NCBI RefSeq assembly: GCF_000380025.1
Contig: NZ_KB904156.1
Location: 148,619-212,618, forward strand
Reading direction: 5' to 3'
Source of the DNA: Streptococcus entericus DSM 14446
GTDB lineage: Bacteria > Bacillota > Bacilli > Lactobacillales > Streptococcaceae
DNA length: 64,000 nt
The notes beneath the pieces are model-generated. The model did no database searches, was not told the DNA's origin, and was given only the letters and a program-made list of their open reading frames with translations. Below are positions 51,369 to 60,082 of the stretch, one piece after another (position 1 is the stretch's first letter; every line of letters begins with the position of its first letter). Made by a program: the position numbers and the translations under genes.

Positions 51369-52229
51369 ATGGAAATGTGGTTTTCTGAAATCCATACGCC
51401 GGATGCGAAGTTGTCCATTCGTACGAGTCAGCAGCTTTATGCTGGTCAGAGCGAGTTTCAGGACATCGCGGTGTTGGATTCTCCTGCTTTCGGACGGATT
51501 TTGACCTTGAATGGTAAGATTTTGTTTTCGGATGCAGATGATTTTGTTTACAATGAAATGGTGGCCCATGTGCCCATGGCTGTTCACCCCAATCCCAAGA
51601 AAATCCTGATTTTAGGTGGGGGTGATGGTGGTGTGGCTCAGGTGCTTAGCCTTTACCCTGACATCGAACAGATTGATGTGGTTGAACCTGACGAGATGCT
51701 GGTTGAGGTGTGTCGGGAGTATTTTCCTGACTATGCCAAGGGGCTGGATGACCCACGGGTGTCGGTCTACTTGCAGGATGGACTACGGTTCTTGCGCAAC
51801 TGCGAGAATGAGTACGACGTCATCATCAACGACGCGACCGATCCCTTTGGGCACACGGAAGGGCTCTTTACCAAGGAGTTTTATGGCAATAGCTTCCGCG
51901 CCCTTAAGGATGACGGGATTATGATTTACCAGCATGGGAGCCCGTTTTTTGACGAGGACGAGTCGGCCTGCCGTTCCATGCACCGCAAGGCGACCCAGTC
52001 CTTCCCCATCAGTCGGGTTTACCAAGCCCATATCCCGACTAGTCCAGCGGGTTACTGGCTCTTTGGCTTTGCGTCTAAGGTCTATCACCCTGTCCATGAT
52101 TTTGACAAGGAGCGCTGGAAATCGCGCCAGCTTTTTACCGAATACTATACTGCCAATCTGCACGTGGGCGCCTTTATGTTGCCCCGCTATGTGGAAGATA
52201 TTTTAGAAGAAGAGGAGAATAAAAAATGA
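51369..52229 (+). CDS. speE: Spermidine synthase-like aminopropyltransferase
   Basis: 286 residues from the ATG at 51369, which gives the family N-terminus (MWFSEIHTPD) and length; a 32-residue extension to 51273 is open but unlike the family. The polyamine synthase fold shows GGGDGGVAQVLSLYPDIEQ, DVVEPDEMLVEVCREYFPDYA, the catalytic-Asp region VIINDATDPFGHTEGLFTKE and YQHGSPF. The enzyme classically joins putrescine and decarboxylated SAM, but no speD is present in this cluster. It overlaps the next gene by 4 bp. Confidence 0.92.
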   Translation: MEMWFSEIHTPDAKLSIRTSQQLYAGQSEFQDIAVLDSPAFGRILTLNGKILFSDADDFVYNEMVAHVPMAVHPNPKKILILGGGDGGVAQVLSLYPDIEQIDVVEPDEMLVEVCREYFPDYAKGLDDPRVSVYLQDGLRFLRNCENEYDVIINDATDPFGHTEGLFTKEFYGNSFRALKDDGIMIYQHGSPFFDEDESACRSMHRKATQSFPISRVYQAHIPTSPAGYWLFGFASKVYHPVHDFDKERWKSRQLFTEYYTANLHVGAFMLPRYVEDILEEEENKK

Positions 52230-53485
52230 GTCGTTTGTTAGTTATTGGTTGTGGGGGCGTTGCCCAAGTGGCCATCAGTAAAATCTGTCAAGCTGAGGAC
52301 ACCTTTACCGAGATTATGATTGCCAGTCGCACCAAGTCCAAGTGTGACGACCTCAAGGCTAAACTGGAGGGCAAGACCAGCGTTAAGATTGAGACAGCTA
52401 GTCTCGATGCCGACAAGGTGGACGAGGTGATTGCCCTGATTGAGAGCTACCAGCCTAAGGCTGTTCTCAACGTTGCCCTGCCTTATCAGGATTTGACCAT
52501 TATGGATGCCTGCTTGGCGACAGGGGTTCACTACATTGACACCGCTAACTACGAGGCGGAGAACACCGAAGACCCGGAATGGCGGGCGATTTATGAGAAG
52601 CGTTGTGAGGAAGAAGGCTTCACTGCCTACTTTGACTACTCCTGGCAGTGGGCTTATCAGGAGCGTTTTGAAAAAGCAGGGCTGACAGCCTTGCTCGGTT
52701 CAGGCTTTGACCCAGGGGTGACCAGCGTGTTTACCGCCTACGCCCTCAAGCACTATTTTGATGAGATTCACTACATCGACATCTTGGACTGCAATGGCGG
52801 TGACCACGGTTACCCATTTGCCACCAACTTTAACCCTGAAATCAACCTGCGTGAAGTGTCAGCTCCAGGCTCCTACTGGGAAGATGGTAAGTGGGTGGAA
52901 GTGGAAGCCATGTCCATCAAGCGTGAATACGACTTCCCAGAAGTTGGGCTCAAGGACATGTACCTGCTCCACCACGAGGAAATCGAGTCACTGGCGCGCT
53001 TTATCCCAAATGTCAAACGCATTCGCTTCTTTATGACCTTTGGGCAGTCTTACCTGACCCACATGAAGTGTTTGGAAAATGTTGGCCTGCTTCGCACCGA
53101 TACCATCAATTTCAACGGTCAGGAGATTGTGCCTATCCAGTTCCTCAAGGCTCTCCTGCCTGACCCAGCCAGCCTTGGTCCTCGGACAGTTGGGAAGACC
53201 AACATCGGCTGTATTTTCACAGGTATCAAGGACGGGGTGGAGAAGACCATCTACATCTACAATGTCTGTGACCACCAAGAATGCTACCGTGAAGTCGGCT
53301 CTCAGGCCATCTCTTACACGACTGGTGTCCCAGCTATGATTGGTACCAAGCTGGTTATGGACGGGACTTGGCAGCAGCCTGGGGTCTTTAACCTGGAGCA
53401 ATTGGATCCAGACCCATTTATGGACTTGCTCAACCAGTATGGTCTGCCGTGGGTGGTCGTTGAAAATCCGAAGGTTGTGGACTGA
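52226..53485 (+). CDS. Carboxyspermidine (saccharopine-like) dehydrogenase
   Basis: 419 residues. It has an N-terminal NAD(P)-binding Rossmann fold (LLVIGCGGVAQVAISKI) and a saccharopine-dehydrogenase C-terminal domain (LGSGFDPGVTSVFTAYAL, LDCNGGDHGYPFATNFNPEI). CASDH condenses putrescine with aspartate semialdehyde to carboxyspermidine. ATGA overlap with speE and TGATG overlap with the decarboxylase show tight translational coupling. Confidence 0.92.
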   Translation: MSRLLVIGCGGVAQVAISKICQAEDTFTEIMIASRTKSKCDDLKAKLEGKTSVKIETASLDADKVDEVIALIESYQPKAVLNVALPYQDLTIMDACLATGVHYIDTANYEAENTEDPEWRAIYEKRCEEEGFTAYFDYSWQWAYQERFEKAGLTALLGSGFDPGVTSVFTAYALKHYFDEIHYIDILDCNGGDHGYPFATNFNPEINLREVSAPGSYWEDGKWVEVEAMSIKREYDFPEVGLKDMYLLHHEEIESLARFIPNVKRIRFFMTFGQSYLTHMKCLENVGLLRTDTINFNGQEIVPIQFLKALLPDPASLGPRTVGKTNIGCIFTGIKDGVEKTIYIYNVCDHQECYREVGSQAISYTTGVPAMIGTKLVMDGTWQQPGVFNLEQLDPDPFMDLLNQYGLPWVVVENPKVVD

Positions 53486-54612
53486 TGAAACTAGAACACG
53501 TTCCAACCCCTGCCTATATCGTTGACCTGAAAAAACTCGAAGCCAATGCTCTGCTATTGTTCCAAATCCAAGAGGAGACGGGCTGTAAAATCCTGCTGGC
53601 GCAGAAGGCCTACTCGCTCTATGCCACCTACCCCCTGCTTGCTCAGTATCTGGCGGGGACGACGGCCAGTGGGCTCTATGAGGCGCGCTTGGGGCGCGAG
53701 GAGTTCGCTGGTGAGGTGCATGTTTTTGCTCCTGCCTTTAAGGACAGCGAGATTGACGAGGTGCTGTCGGTGTCTGATCATATCGTCTTTAACTCGGAGC
53801 GGCAACTGCGCAAGCACCACGCTAAGGCGCGTGCGGCTGGGGTTTCCATCGGGCTTCGGATTAACCCAGAGTGCTCGACCCAAGATGAGCAGGCCCTTTA
53901 CGATCCCTGTGCCTTTGGCTCTCGCTTTGGGGTGACGCTGGACAAGTTCAGCCCTGACCTGATTGAGCTGGTGGATGGGCTGCATTTCCATACCCTTTGC
54001 GAGCAAAATTCGGATGATCTGGCAACGACCTTGCAGGCGGTGGAGGCTAAGTTCGGTGCTTACCTCCATCAGGTCAAATGGGTGAACTTTGGTGGTGGTC
54101 ACCACATCACCCGTGAAGACTACGATCTTGACCTGCTCAAGTCCTGCATTCGCCACATTCAGGAGACCTATGGTGTCGAGGTGTATTTAGAACCTGGTGA
54201 AGCGGTGGCGCTTCAGGCGGGCTATCTGGCGACAGAGGTGCTGGACATTGTGGAAAACGGCATCGAGACCTTGGTGCTGGACGCCTCTGCCACCTGTCAC
54301 ATGCCTGATGTGCTGGAAATGCCCTACCGACCGCCCCTTCGTAACGGCTATCTGCCTGATGAGAAAGCCCACACCTACCGCTTGTCTTCCAACACCTGCT
54401 TGACAGGGGACATCATTGGAGATTACTCCTTTGACGCGCCTGTCGCCATCGGCGACCGTCTCTACTTTGAGGACATGGCCATCTATTCTTTTGTCAAGAA
54501 CAATACCTTCAACGGCATCGGTCTGCCTAGTCTCTACACCATGGACAAGGATGGCGACTGCCAGCTGGTCAAAGCCTTTGGCTATGAAGACTTTAAGATG
54601 CGGTTGGGGTAG
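53485..54612 (+). CDS. nspC: Carboxyspermidine/carboxynorspermidine decarboxylase
   Basis: 375 residues, PLP-dependent alanine-racemase-fold decarboxylase. The PLP lysine is in KILLAQKAYSLYATYPLL, the histidine region is DGLHFHTLCEQ, the phosphate-binding glycines are in WVNFGGGHHITRED, the dimer-interface LEPGEAVALQAGYL follows, and the catalytic cysteine region is NTCLTGDIIGDYSF. It releases CO2 from carboxyspermidine to give spermidine. The start overlaps the previous stop as TGATG. Confidence 0.94.
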   Translation: MKLEHVPTPAYIVDLKKLEANALLLFQIQEETGCKILLAQKAYSLYATYPLLAQYLAGTTASGLYEARLGREEFAGEVHVFAPAFKDSEIDEVLSVSDHIVFNSERQLRKHHAKARAAGVSIGLRINPECSTQDEQALYDPCAFGSRFGVTLDKFSPDLIELVDGLHFHTLCEQNSDDLATTLQAVEAKFGAYLHQVKWVNFGGGHHITREDYDLDLLKSCIRHIQETYGVEVYLEPGEAVALQAGYLATEVLDIVENGIETLVLDASATCHMPDVLEMPYRPPLRNGYLPDEKAHTYRLSSNTCLTGDIIGDYSFDAPVAIGDRLYFEDMAIYSFVKNNTFNGIGLPSLYTMDKDGDCQLVKAFGYEDFKMRLG

Positions 54613-54627
54613 AAATAGGAGCCAATC

Positions 54628-54957
54628 ATGACAGTCGACGAACATGACAAGATTGACGGCATGGGCATTGCTGACGATAACTCTACAGAGCTCCTGTTGA
54701 TGATTGCTGACCATCTGCCTTGGGATGATGTTCTCTGGCATTTGGAGCTCTTGCAGGAAAAAATCAATGCCTACCTGTCTTTTGTAGCATCAGGCCAATT
54801 CAAAGAAACTTATCCTGATCATGCTATTCAGGCGATTAGCTTGTTGGTTTATGCCAAAGAAACGGTGCCACAAGAAGGACTGGACTTTTTAGGCAGGGTT
54901 AATCAACAACTGCAAGCCTTCCCTGACTACCAGTTCAGTATTCAATTACATTCTTAA
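54628..54957 (+). CDS. DUF6572-type small protein
   Basis: 109 residues, acidic, beginning VDEHDKIDGMGIADDNSTE, which matches the DUF6572 pattern. The remainder is predicted mixed helix and strand, with LEILLQ-type repeats absent. ATAGGAG lies seven bases before the ATG. It sits between nspC and aguA with short gaps (15 and 13 bp), so it is co-transcribed with polyamine genes, but members of this family are not known to be polyamine enzymes. Function is unknown. Confidence 0.7.
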   Translation: MTVDEHDKIDGMGIADDNSTELLLMIADHLPWDDVLWHLELLQEKINAYLSFVASGQFKETYPDHAIQAISLLVYAKETVPQEGLDFLGRVNQQLQAFPDYQFSIQLHS

Positions 54958-54970
54958 CTAAGGAGGCCCC

Positions 54971-56071
54971 ATGACCACACCTAAAACCCTAGGCTATCGT
55001 ATGCCTGCCGAGTATGAGCCCCACCAAGGGACGCTCATGATTTGGCCCATCCGCCCTGGCTCCTGGCCTTACGATGGTCATGCTGCCAAGGCGACCTTTA
55101 CCCAGATTATCCGTCAGCTGGCGACCGAGGAGACCGTCTACCTGCTAGTGGACGCCCAGCACCTGCCTGAGGCCAGAGCTGCCTTGGGCGATGCCGTGAC
55201 CTATTTGGATCTGCCGACCAACGACGCTTGGGCTCGGGACACAGGGCCGACGGTTTTGGTCAATGGCCGAGCAGATTTACTGGCTGTCGACTGGAGCTTC
55301 AACGCTTGGGGTGGGGCCGTTGACGGGCTTTATCAGGACTATGCGGACGATGACTTGATGGCCAGTCGTTTTGCGGACGCTCTGGGTCTGCCTGTCTACT
55401 CCGCCAAGCCCTTCGTCCTTGAAGGTGGTGCGATTCATAGCGACGGTGAGGGAACGATTCTTGTTACCGAGAGCTGCTTACTCAGCCCAGGACGAAACCC
55501 TCACCTAACAAAAGAGCAAATCGAACAACAGCTTCTGACTTATCTAGGTGCGGATAAGGTCATCTGGTTGCCTAACGGCATTTACAACGATGAGACCAAT
55601 GAGCATGTTGACAACATCTGTGCCTTTGTCGGACCAGCAGAGCTGGTGCTGGCCTGGACAGATGATGAGACTGACCCTCAGTACCCCCTGTCCAAAGCCA
55701 ACTGGGACTACCTTCAAACCGTGACCGATGCCAAGGGCAGACCATTCACTGTGCACAAGCTCCTTATTCCCAAGGAAACGGTCTGTGTCAAAGAAGAGGA
55801 CCTAGCAGGTTATGTCTACGAGGAAGGCGAGCAGGAGCGAACGGCAGGGGAGCGACTGGCAGCCAGTTATGTTAATTTCTACATCAGCAACCAGTCCATT
55901 TTTCTGCCTGTTTTTGATGATCCTCACGACCAGTTGGCTATCGACTTATTAGCTCAGCTATTTCCTACACGAACCATCCGACCAATTCCTGCCAGAAGCC
56001 TGCTCCTCGGTGGTGGCAACATCCACTGCCTGACCCAGCAGATTCCTGCTGGTGGAGGTGCCGATGATTAG
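54971..56071 (+). CDS. aguA: Agmatine deiminase
   Basis: 366 residues, guanidine-modifying pentein fold. It converts agmatine to N-carbamoylputrescine and ammonia. Conserved elements: [54 protein letters not shown] with the active-site histidine, and [13 protein letters not shown] carrying the catalytic cysteine near the C-terminus. AGGAGG before the ATG. The following GNAT gene starts inside its last codons (8-bp overlap). Confidence 0.95.
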   Translation: MTTPKTLGYRMPAEYEPHQGTLMIWPIRPGSWPYDGHAAKATFTQIIRQLATEETVYLLVDAQHLPEARAALGDAVTYLDLPTNDAWARDTGPTVLVNGRADLLAVDWSFNAWGGAVDGLYQDYADDDLMASRFADALGLPVYSAKPFVLEGGAIHSDGEGTILVTESCLLSPGRNPHLTKEQIEQQLLTYLGADKVIWLPNGIYNDETNEHVDNICAFVGPAELVLAWTDDETDPQYPLSKANWDYLQTVTDAKGRPFTVHKLLIPKETVCVKEEDLAGYVYEEGEQERTAGERLAASYVNFYISNQSIFLPVFDDPHDQLAIDLLAQLFPTRTIRPIPARSLLLGGGNIHCLTQQIPAGGGADD

Positions 56072-56429
56072 GGTGAGACCTGGAGAACCTGCTGATGCAG
56101 TAGCCCTTTCAGCATTGTACCAGCAAGAGGGCTGGTTGACTTTTAATGATAAGGTCAATCAACTGATGACTCATTCCGCCTATCTGGTGCTTGTTGCCGA
56201 TGAGACCGTGATTGGTTTTGTTCGTTATTTGACCAATCAGCTGGTCACAACCTTTGTTTGTGAATGCCTCGTGTCTGAAACTTATCGGGGTAAGGGTTAC
56301 GGCAGTCTTTTACTTGATGAGTTGCAAGCAGCTTATCCAACAACGAGATTAGAGCTAATTTCCCAAGCAGACAGCTTTTATGACAATAATAGATTTAGAG
56401 TGGTTGGCACAGGTTTTCGCCGACCGTGA
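56064..56429 (+). CDS. GNAT family N-acetyltransferase in the polyamine operon
   Basis: 121 residues from the ATG at 56064, which follows GGTGGAGGT; an in-frame ATG at 56052 is further inside aguA. GNAT features: [15 protein letters not shown] at the first helix, [30 protein letters not shown] (acetyl-CoA loop RGKGYG) and the late [15 protein letters not shown]. Its overlap with aguA suggests co-expression with putrescine synthesis, so acetylation of a polyamine or agmatine intermediate is possible, but many GNATs act on other amines or on tRNA-bound groups. Confidence 0.8.
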   Translation: MIRVRPGEPADAVALSALYQQEGWLTFNDKVNQLMTHSAYLVLVADETVIGFVRYLTNQLVTTFVCECLVSETYRGKGYGSLLLDELQAAYPTTRLELISQADSFYDNNRFRVVGTGFRRP

Positions 56430-56447
56430 TTAGAGAGAAGGACACCC

Positions 56448-57323
56448 ATGAGAAACGTAACCGTTGCTGCCATTCAGATGCAGTGCCAAGAAGCGGTAGC
56501 AGCTAACCTAGCCACCGCCGAGCGTCTGGTGCGTCAGGCTGCTAGCCAAGGCGCCCAGATTATCCTCTTGCCAGAGCTCTTTGAGCGCCCGTATTTCTGT
56601 CAAGAGCGCCAGTATGATTTTTATGATTATGCCAAGTCCGTTGAGGACAATGATGCCATTCAGCATTTCAAGCCTATTGCTCGTGAGTTGGGTGTGGTTT
56701 TGCCTATCAGTTTCTATGAAAAAGATGGCAATTCCCTTTATAACTCCATCGGTGTCATTGATGCTGATGGTGAGGTTCTGGGGGTTTACCGCAAGACCCA
56801 TATCCCAGATGACCACTACTACCAAGAGAAATTTTACTTCACGCCAGGTAACACAGGCTTCAAGGTCTGGGAGACCAAATACGCCAAGATTGGCATCGGC
56901 ATTTGTTGGGATCAGTGGTTCCCAGAAACAGCTCGTTGCTTGGCCTTGAATGGGGCAGAACTCCTCTTTTACCCGACGGCTATTGGCTCTGAGCCTATTT
57001 TAGGAACAGATAGCACAGGACACTGGAAGCGCGCCATGCAGGGACACGCCGCAGCCAATATCATGCCAGTCATCGCTGCCAACCGCGTCGGTCTGGAGGA
57101 AGTCTTCCCCCAGGAGGCCAACGGCGGACAGAGCTCCCAGCTTAATTTCTACGGCACTTCCTTTTTGACCGATGAGACAGGCGACCTGCTCCAAGAAGCC
57201 GATAAGACTAGCGAGACGGTTCTCTTAGCGACCTATGACTTGGACAAGGGGCGCCGTGAGCGTCTGGACTGGGGGCTCTTCCGTGACCGCAGACCGCACA
57301 TGTATGCACGAATTGCAGAATAG
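56448..57323 (+). CDS. aguB: N-carbamoylputrescine amidase
   Basis: 291 residues, nitrilase superfamily. It hydrolyses N-carbamoylputrescine to putrescine, CO2 and ammonia. The catalytic triad is seen as Glu in ILLPELFERPYFCQ, Lys in YRKTHIPDDHYYQEKFYF and Cys in IGIGICWDQWFPE. Length and sequence match plant- and Pseudomonas-type NCPA. It is the last enzyme of the cluster; a GlsB gene follows 12 bp later. Confidence 0.95.
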   Translation: MRNVTVAAIQMQCQEAVAANLATAERLVRQAASQGAQIILLPELFERPYFCQERQYDFYDYAKSVEDNDAIQHFKPIARELGVVLPISFYEKDGNSLYNSIGVIDADGEVLGVYRKTHIPDDHYYQEKFYFTPGNTGFKVWETKYAKIGIGICWDQWFPETARCLALNGAELLFYPTAIGSEPILGTDSTGHWKRAMQGHAAANIMPVIAANRVGLEEVFPQEANGGQSSQLNFYGTSFLTDETGDLLQEADKTSETVLLATYDLDKGRRERLDWGLFRDRRPHMYARIAE

Positions 57324-57335
57324 GAGAAAGAAGAT

Positions 57336-57569
57336 ATGATTTGGAAACTGATTGTCGGTGCCTTGATTGGCTCTATTGGCGGAGCCTTGACAAAGAAAGG
57401 AGGTCAGGGTTGCCTTGCTAACATTTTAGCAGGTATCGCAGGCTCTTATGTTGGTCATGCCTTATTGGGTGACTGGGGACCATCTTTGGCTGGAATGGCG
57501 CTGGTGCCTTCTATTATCGGAGCAGCTTTAGTCACTATTGTTGTGGCGCATTTTCTTGGTCGCGATTAA
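57336..57569 (+). CDS. GlsB/YeaQ/YmgE family small membrane protein (copy 1)
   Basis: 77 residues, three membrane helices with the transglycosylase-associated pattern GALIGSIGGALTKKGGQG, GIAGSYVGHALLG and IIGAALVTIVVAHFLGRD. A paralog lies at 60881-61123, at the end of the alkaline-stress operon. Here it is 12 bp after aguB, so it may be transcribed with polyamine genes. The family is stress induced; the molecular role is unknown. Confidence 0.88.
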   Translation: MIWKLIVGALIGSIGGALTKKGGQGCLANILAGIAGSYVGHALLGDWGPSLAGMALVPSIIGAALVTIVVAHFLGRD

Positions 57570-57618
57570 AAATTTGTCTATTCAAACAGAAAAAGTTGCC
57601 TAGTGATTAGGACAGGAA

Positions 57619-57726
57619 GTGGTCACTTTATGCCTAGTCAACTTAGCCATAGCCAGTTCTGCTATGTCAGAAAGACTAACCTTGTAAAGTAAAGCGGTAC
57701 CATTTTTATCGAAAGTATGCTATAAT
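57619..57726 (+). promoter_or_regulatory. Promoter region of the BusR-like regulator with GTGGTCACTTT motif
   Basis: An extended -10, TGCTATAAT (57718-57726), lies 32 bp before the start codon; no good -35 is seen. Upstream, GTGGTCACTTT (57619-57629) is identical to a motif at 58560-58570 ahead of amaP. Its reverse complement contains AGTGAC, similar to reported BusR half-sites. AGTGAT at 57602-57607 may be a second half-site. Confidence 0.45.
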
Positions 57727-57758
57727 GGTTATAAAGGTAAAGAGGAGGACGTGGAGTT

Positions 57759-58385
57759 ATGCCTAAAGTTGAAAACATTGTGACCTCAAAATACCAAAAG
57801 GTCGCTCTTGAAATTGCCGGACGAATAGCTGATGGCAAGTATCAAGTTGGGGAAAAACTCAAGTCACGCTCAACCATTGCGAGTAACTTTGGTGTCTCTC
57901 CTGAAACGGCTAGAAAAGCGATAAATGTTTTGGTTGACCTAGGCATCTTGGAGGTCCGCCAAGGTAGTGGTTCTAAAATTATTTCTAAGGAAAAGGCTGA
58001 GGAATTTATCACTCAATTTGACTCAGAAAATAATATCAAGACGCTGTCCAAAGATATAATTGCAACCATCAATTACCAGAAAAAGGCCATGGATAGTATG
58101 AAACAGATGATTCATGCCTTTATGAATCAGGCTTCATTGGCAAAAAAACACTATCCGTTTCGTCCTTATGAACTAACAGTTACAGGAACGAGTAAGCTTG
58201 GACAAAGTCTGGCAGATCTTAATCTCTGGCATCAGACAGGAGCGACCATTATTGCGATTCAGCATGAGGAGAACCTCATCTTATCGCCTGGGCCTTATGA
58301 AACGATTCAGGCTGAGGATATTCTCTATGTGGTTGGTGATGACCAGGTTTTAGCTAGAGTCGATGCCTTTTTCAACCAAGACTAA
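57759..58385 (+). CDS. BusR-like GntR/RCK_C regulator, probably c-di-AMP responsive
   Basis: 208 residues. A GntR winged helix is at about 10-75 (KSRSTIASNFGVSPETARKA), a coiled-coil linker at 80-125, and a C-terminal TrkA-C/RCK_C domain (ELTVTGTSKLGQSLADLNL ... ILYVVGDDQVLARVDAF). This domain order defines BusR, which binds cyclic di-AMP and represses the BusAB osmolyte transporter in lactococci and streptococci. Here busAB is absent and the neighbours are envelope-stress genes. AGAGGAGG precedes the ATG; a terminator follows. Confidence 0.85.
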   Translation: MPKVENIVTSKYQKVALEIAGRIADGKYQVGEKLKSRSTIASNFGVSPETARKAINVLVDLGILEVRQGSGSKIISKEKAEEFITQFDSENNIKTLSKDIIATINYQKKAMDSMKQMIHAFMNQASLAKKHYPFRPYELTVTGTSKLGQSLADLNLWHQTGATIIAIQHEENLILSPGPYETIQAEDILYVVGDDQVLARVDAFFNQD

Positions 58386-58439
58386 TGCTAAGAACGTGAT
58401 TGCTATAAGTAGAAGATGACAATGACTAATAGCTCTATT

Positions 58440-58472
58440 TTTCCCTTGTTTTCAGGCAAGGGAAATTTTTTT
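58440..58472 (+). terminator. Terminator after BusR-like gene
   Basis: The perfect 9-bp stem TTTCCCTTG/CAAGGGAAA is followed by seven T residues. Confidence 0.9.
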
Positions 58473-58486
58473 GTGAAAAAGTGATA

Positions 58487-58596
58487 AAAAACGCTTGCAA
58501 TTTCATTTCATTTATGATAAACTGACAACATAAAGATGTATAGGGGTATACAACTTTGTGTGGTCACTTTGATTTATCAAAATGAACGGATAAATC
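58487..58596 (+). promoter_or_regulatory. Alkaline-stress operon promoter with cre-like site, shared 11-mer and dyad
   Basis: TTGCAA (58495-58500), a 17-bp spacer and TAAACT (58518-58523) with extended TG. A cre-like AAAAACGCTTGCAA (58487-58500) overlaps the -35. Downstream, in the roughly 210-nt leader, are GTATAGGGGTATAC, GTGGTCACTTT (58560-58570) and the dyad GATTTATC/GATAAATC (58571-58578 with 58589-58596). Control by CcpA and by the adjacent BusR-like protein is suggested. The rest of the leader to 58736 shows no gene. Confidence 0.6.
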
Positions 58597-58736
58597 ATTA
58601 AGACCGTCATCAAATGTTTTTAGAAAACTGGTAACTCCATAGAGTGTGTTCATTGCTGGATTCTCTAGTAACATTATCGGACGTTCTGCCAATCGGTTAT
58701 AGATAGCAGTCGTTACACAAAGATATAGGAGGAGAA

Positions 58737-59309
58737 ATGTCAAAACTGACTAAACTAATAAGCATTGTGACGGGCATTGTCTTACTGACACTCTTGTTAC
58801 CCTTGCTGGTAACCAGTGCCCTTGATGCCAATGTGCCACCGCAGTTGCTAGCTTTGAGGGATTTATCGGGCATTCAGTTCCCTTTTAGGCACCTCATTGC
58901 TACCTACACTTTTTGGGTTGCTTTAGCCCTTATTGTCGCCGTTTTTATCGGTATTTTAGTGATTATTTTCTTCCCACGCTTGCAAACAGAATTACCTTTA
59001 GCTAAAAAGGATGGGCAGTTAGTGCTTAGCAAATCAGCTATTGATGGTCTGGTTAAATCTGTTGTCCAAGAACATGGTCTGATGAAAACCCCAACCATTA
59101 AGACCAAGCTCTACAAGCGTCGTTTTAAAGTAAAAGTGACTGGTGATGTCGTTCCAAAATATGATGTTGTCAATCGCACTAATCACTTAAAATCAGATAT
59201 TGAGCGGACCTTGCGTGAATTTGTCGGTGTGGAACAGCCGATTGACCTAGTGGTCGTCGTTAAACAAGTCGACAAAACAGGCTCAAGCAAACAGAGTCGT
59301 GTCATTTAA
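58737..59309 (+). CDS. amaP: Alkaline shock response membrane anchor AmaP
   Basis: 190 residues. Two N-terminal membrane helices (about 7-28 and 58-80) are followed by a cytoplasmic domain with LSKSAIDGLVKSVVQEHGL and TNHLKSDIERTLREFVGV, the usual AmaP layout. It tethers Asp23 to the membrane in Staphylococcus. First gene of the operon amaP-DUF2273-asp23-csbD-gls24-glsB, with TAGGAGGAG before the ATG. Confidence 0.92.
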   Translation: MSKLTKLISIVTGIVLLTLLLPLLVTSALDANVPPQLLALRDLSGIQFPFRHLIATYTFWVALALIVAVFIGILVIIFFPRLQTELPLAKKDGQLVLSKSAIDGLVKSVVQEHGLMKTPTIKTKLYKRRFKVKVTGDVVPKYDVVNRTNHLKSDIERTLREFVGVEQPIDLVVVVKQVDKTGSSKQSRVI

Positions 59310-59318
59310 GGAGGTTGT

Positions 59319-59519
59319 ATGGATTTTATTCGTGAGTACAAATATGCAATCGCAGGAGCTATCATAGCACTCTTGCTGATGCTGATTATCCTCAGTTTTG
59401 GATTCTTCAAAACCCTCTTGTTAGTGATCATTGTAGCACTCGGTGCAATCATTGGTCATCAGTTCAAAGACACCGGTATTTTAGAAAAATACCTTATTAA
59501 ATTAAGAAACAAATTGTAA
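59319..59519 (+). CDS. DUF2273 small membrane protein
   Basis: 66 residues with two closely spaced helices (IAGAIIALLLMLIILSFGFFK and LLVIIVALGAIIGHQF) and a basic tail. DUF2273 proteins always accompany AmaP/Asp23 loci and are thought to be part of the membrane anchor complex. It lies nine bases downstream of amaP with an AAGGAGG site. Confidence 0.9.
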   Translation: MDFIREYKYAIAGAIIALLLMLIILSFGFFKTLLLVIIVALGAIIGHQFKDTGILEKYLIKLRNKL

Positions 59520-59534
59520 AAAGGAGATAGATGG

Positions 59535-60059
59535 ATGACAACTACAGTAACCCCAGTGACTCCAGTTGCTGTAACTGGTGCCTTGACCTATGAAAATAAG
59601 GTTATCGAAAAAATTGTTGGCTATGCCCTAGAGCATATTGATGGTCTCTTGGCTGTTGATGGTGGCTTCTTTTCTAACTTGAAAAATAAGGTTGTATCGA
59701 CCGATAATGTCACAGATGGCATCAATGTTGAAGTTGGGACGAAGCAAGTCGCTGTTGATTTGAAGGTGATTGTTGAATACCAAAAACATGTTGGGACAAT
59801 TTTTGAAAACATCAAGCGTGTTATTGTCGAAGAAGTTAGCAAAATGACCGACCTTGAGGTGGTTGAGGTCAATGTGACCGTTGTTGACATTAAGACAAGA
59901 GCCCAGCACGAAGCTGATTCCATTACTGTTCAAGATCGTCTAGAGAATGCCGCAAGTACAACCGGAGAATTTGCGAGCAAACAAGCTGACCATGTCAAGT
60001 CAGCTGTATCTGGCACAGTAACTACAATCAAAGAGAACACAGAACCACGTGTGGTTTAA
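59535..60059 (+). CDS. Asp23/Gls24 family envelope stress protein (copy 1)
   Basis: 174 residues: GALTYENKVIEKIVGYALEHIDGLLAVDGG is the family start, split here by conserved GLLAV, then FVEVGTKQVAVDL-like strand VEVGTKQVAVDLKVIVEYQK and a C-terminal tail. Asp23 proteins polymerise beneath the membrane and respond to envelope stress. It shares about two thirds of its first 130 residues with the paralog at 60296. The start at 59535 follows AAGGAGATAG. Confidence 0.92.
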   Translation: MTTTVTPVTPVAVTGALTYENKVIEKIVGYALEHIDGLLAVDGGFFSNLKNKVVSTDNVTDGINVEVGTKQVAVDLKVIVEYQKHVGTIFENIKRVIVEEVSKMTDLEVVEVNVTVVDIKTRAQHEADSITVQDRLENAASTTGEFASKQADHVKSAVSGTVTTIKENTEPRVV

Positions 60060-60082
60060 TAAAAATAGAGAGGTTTATCATC

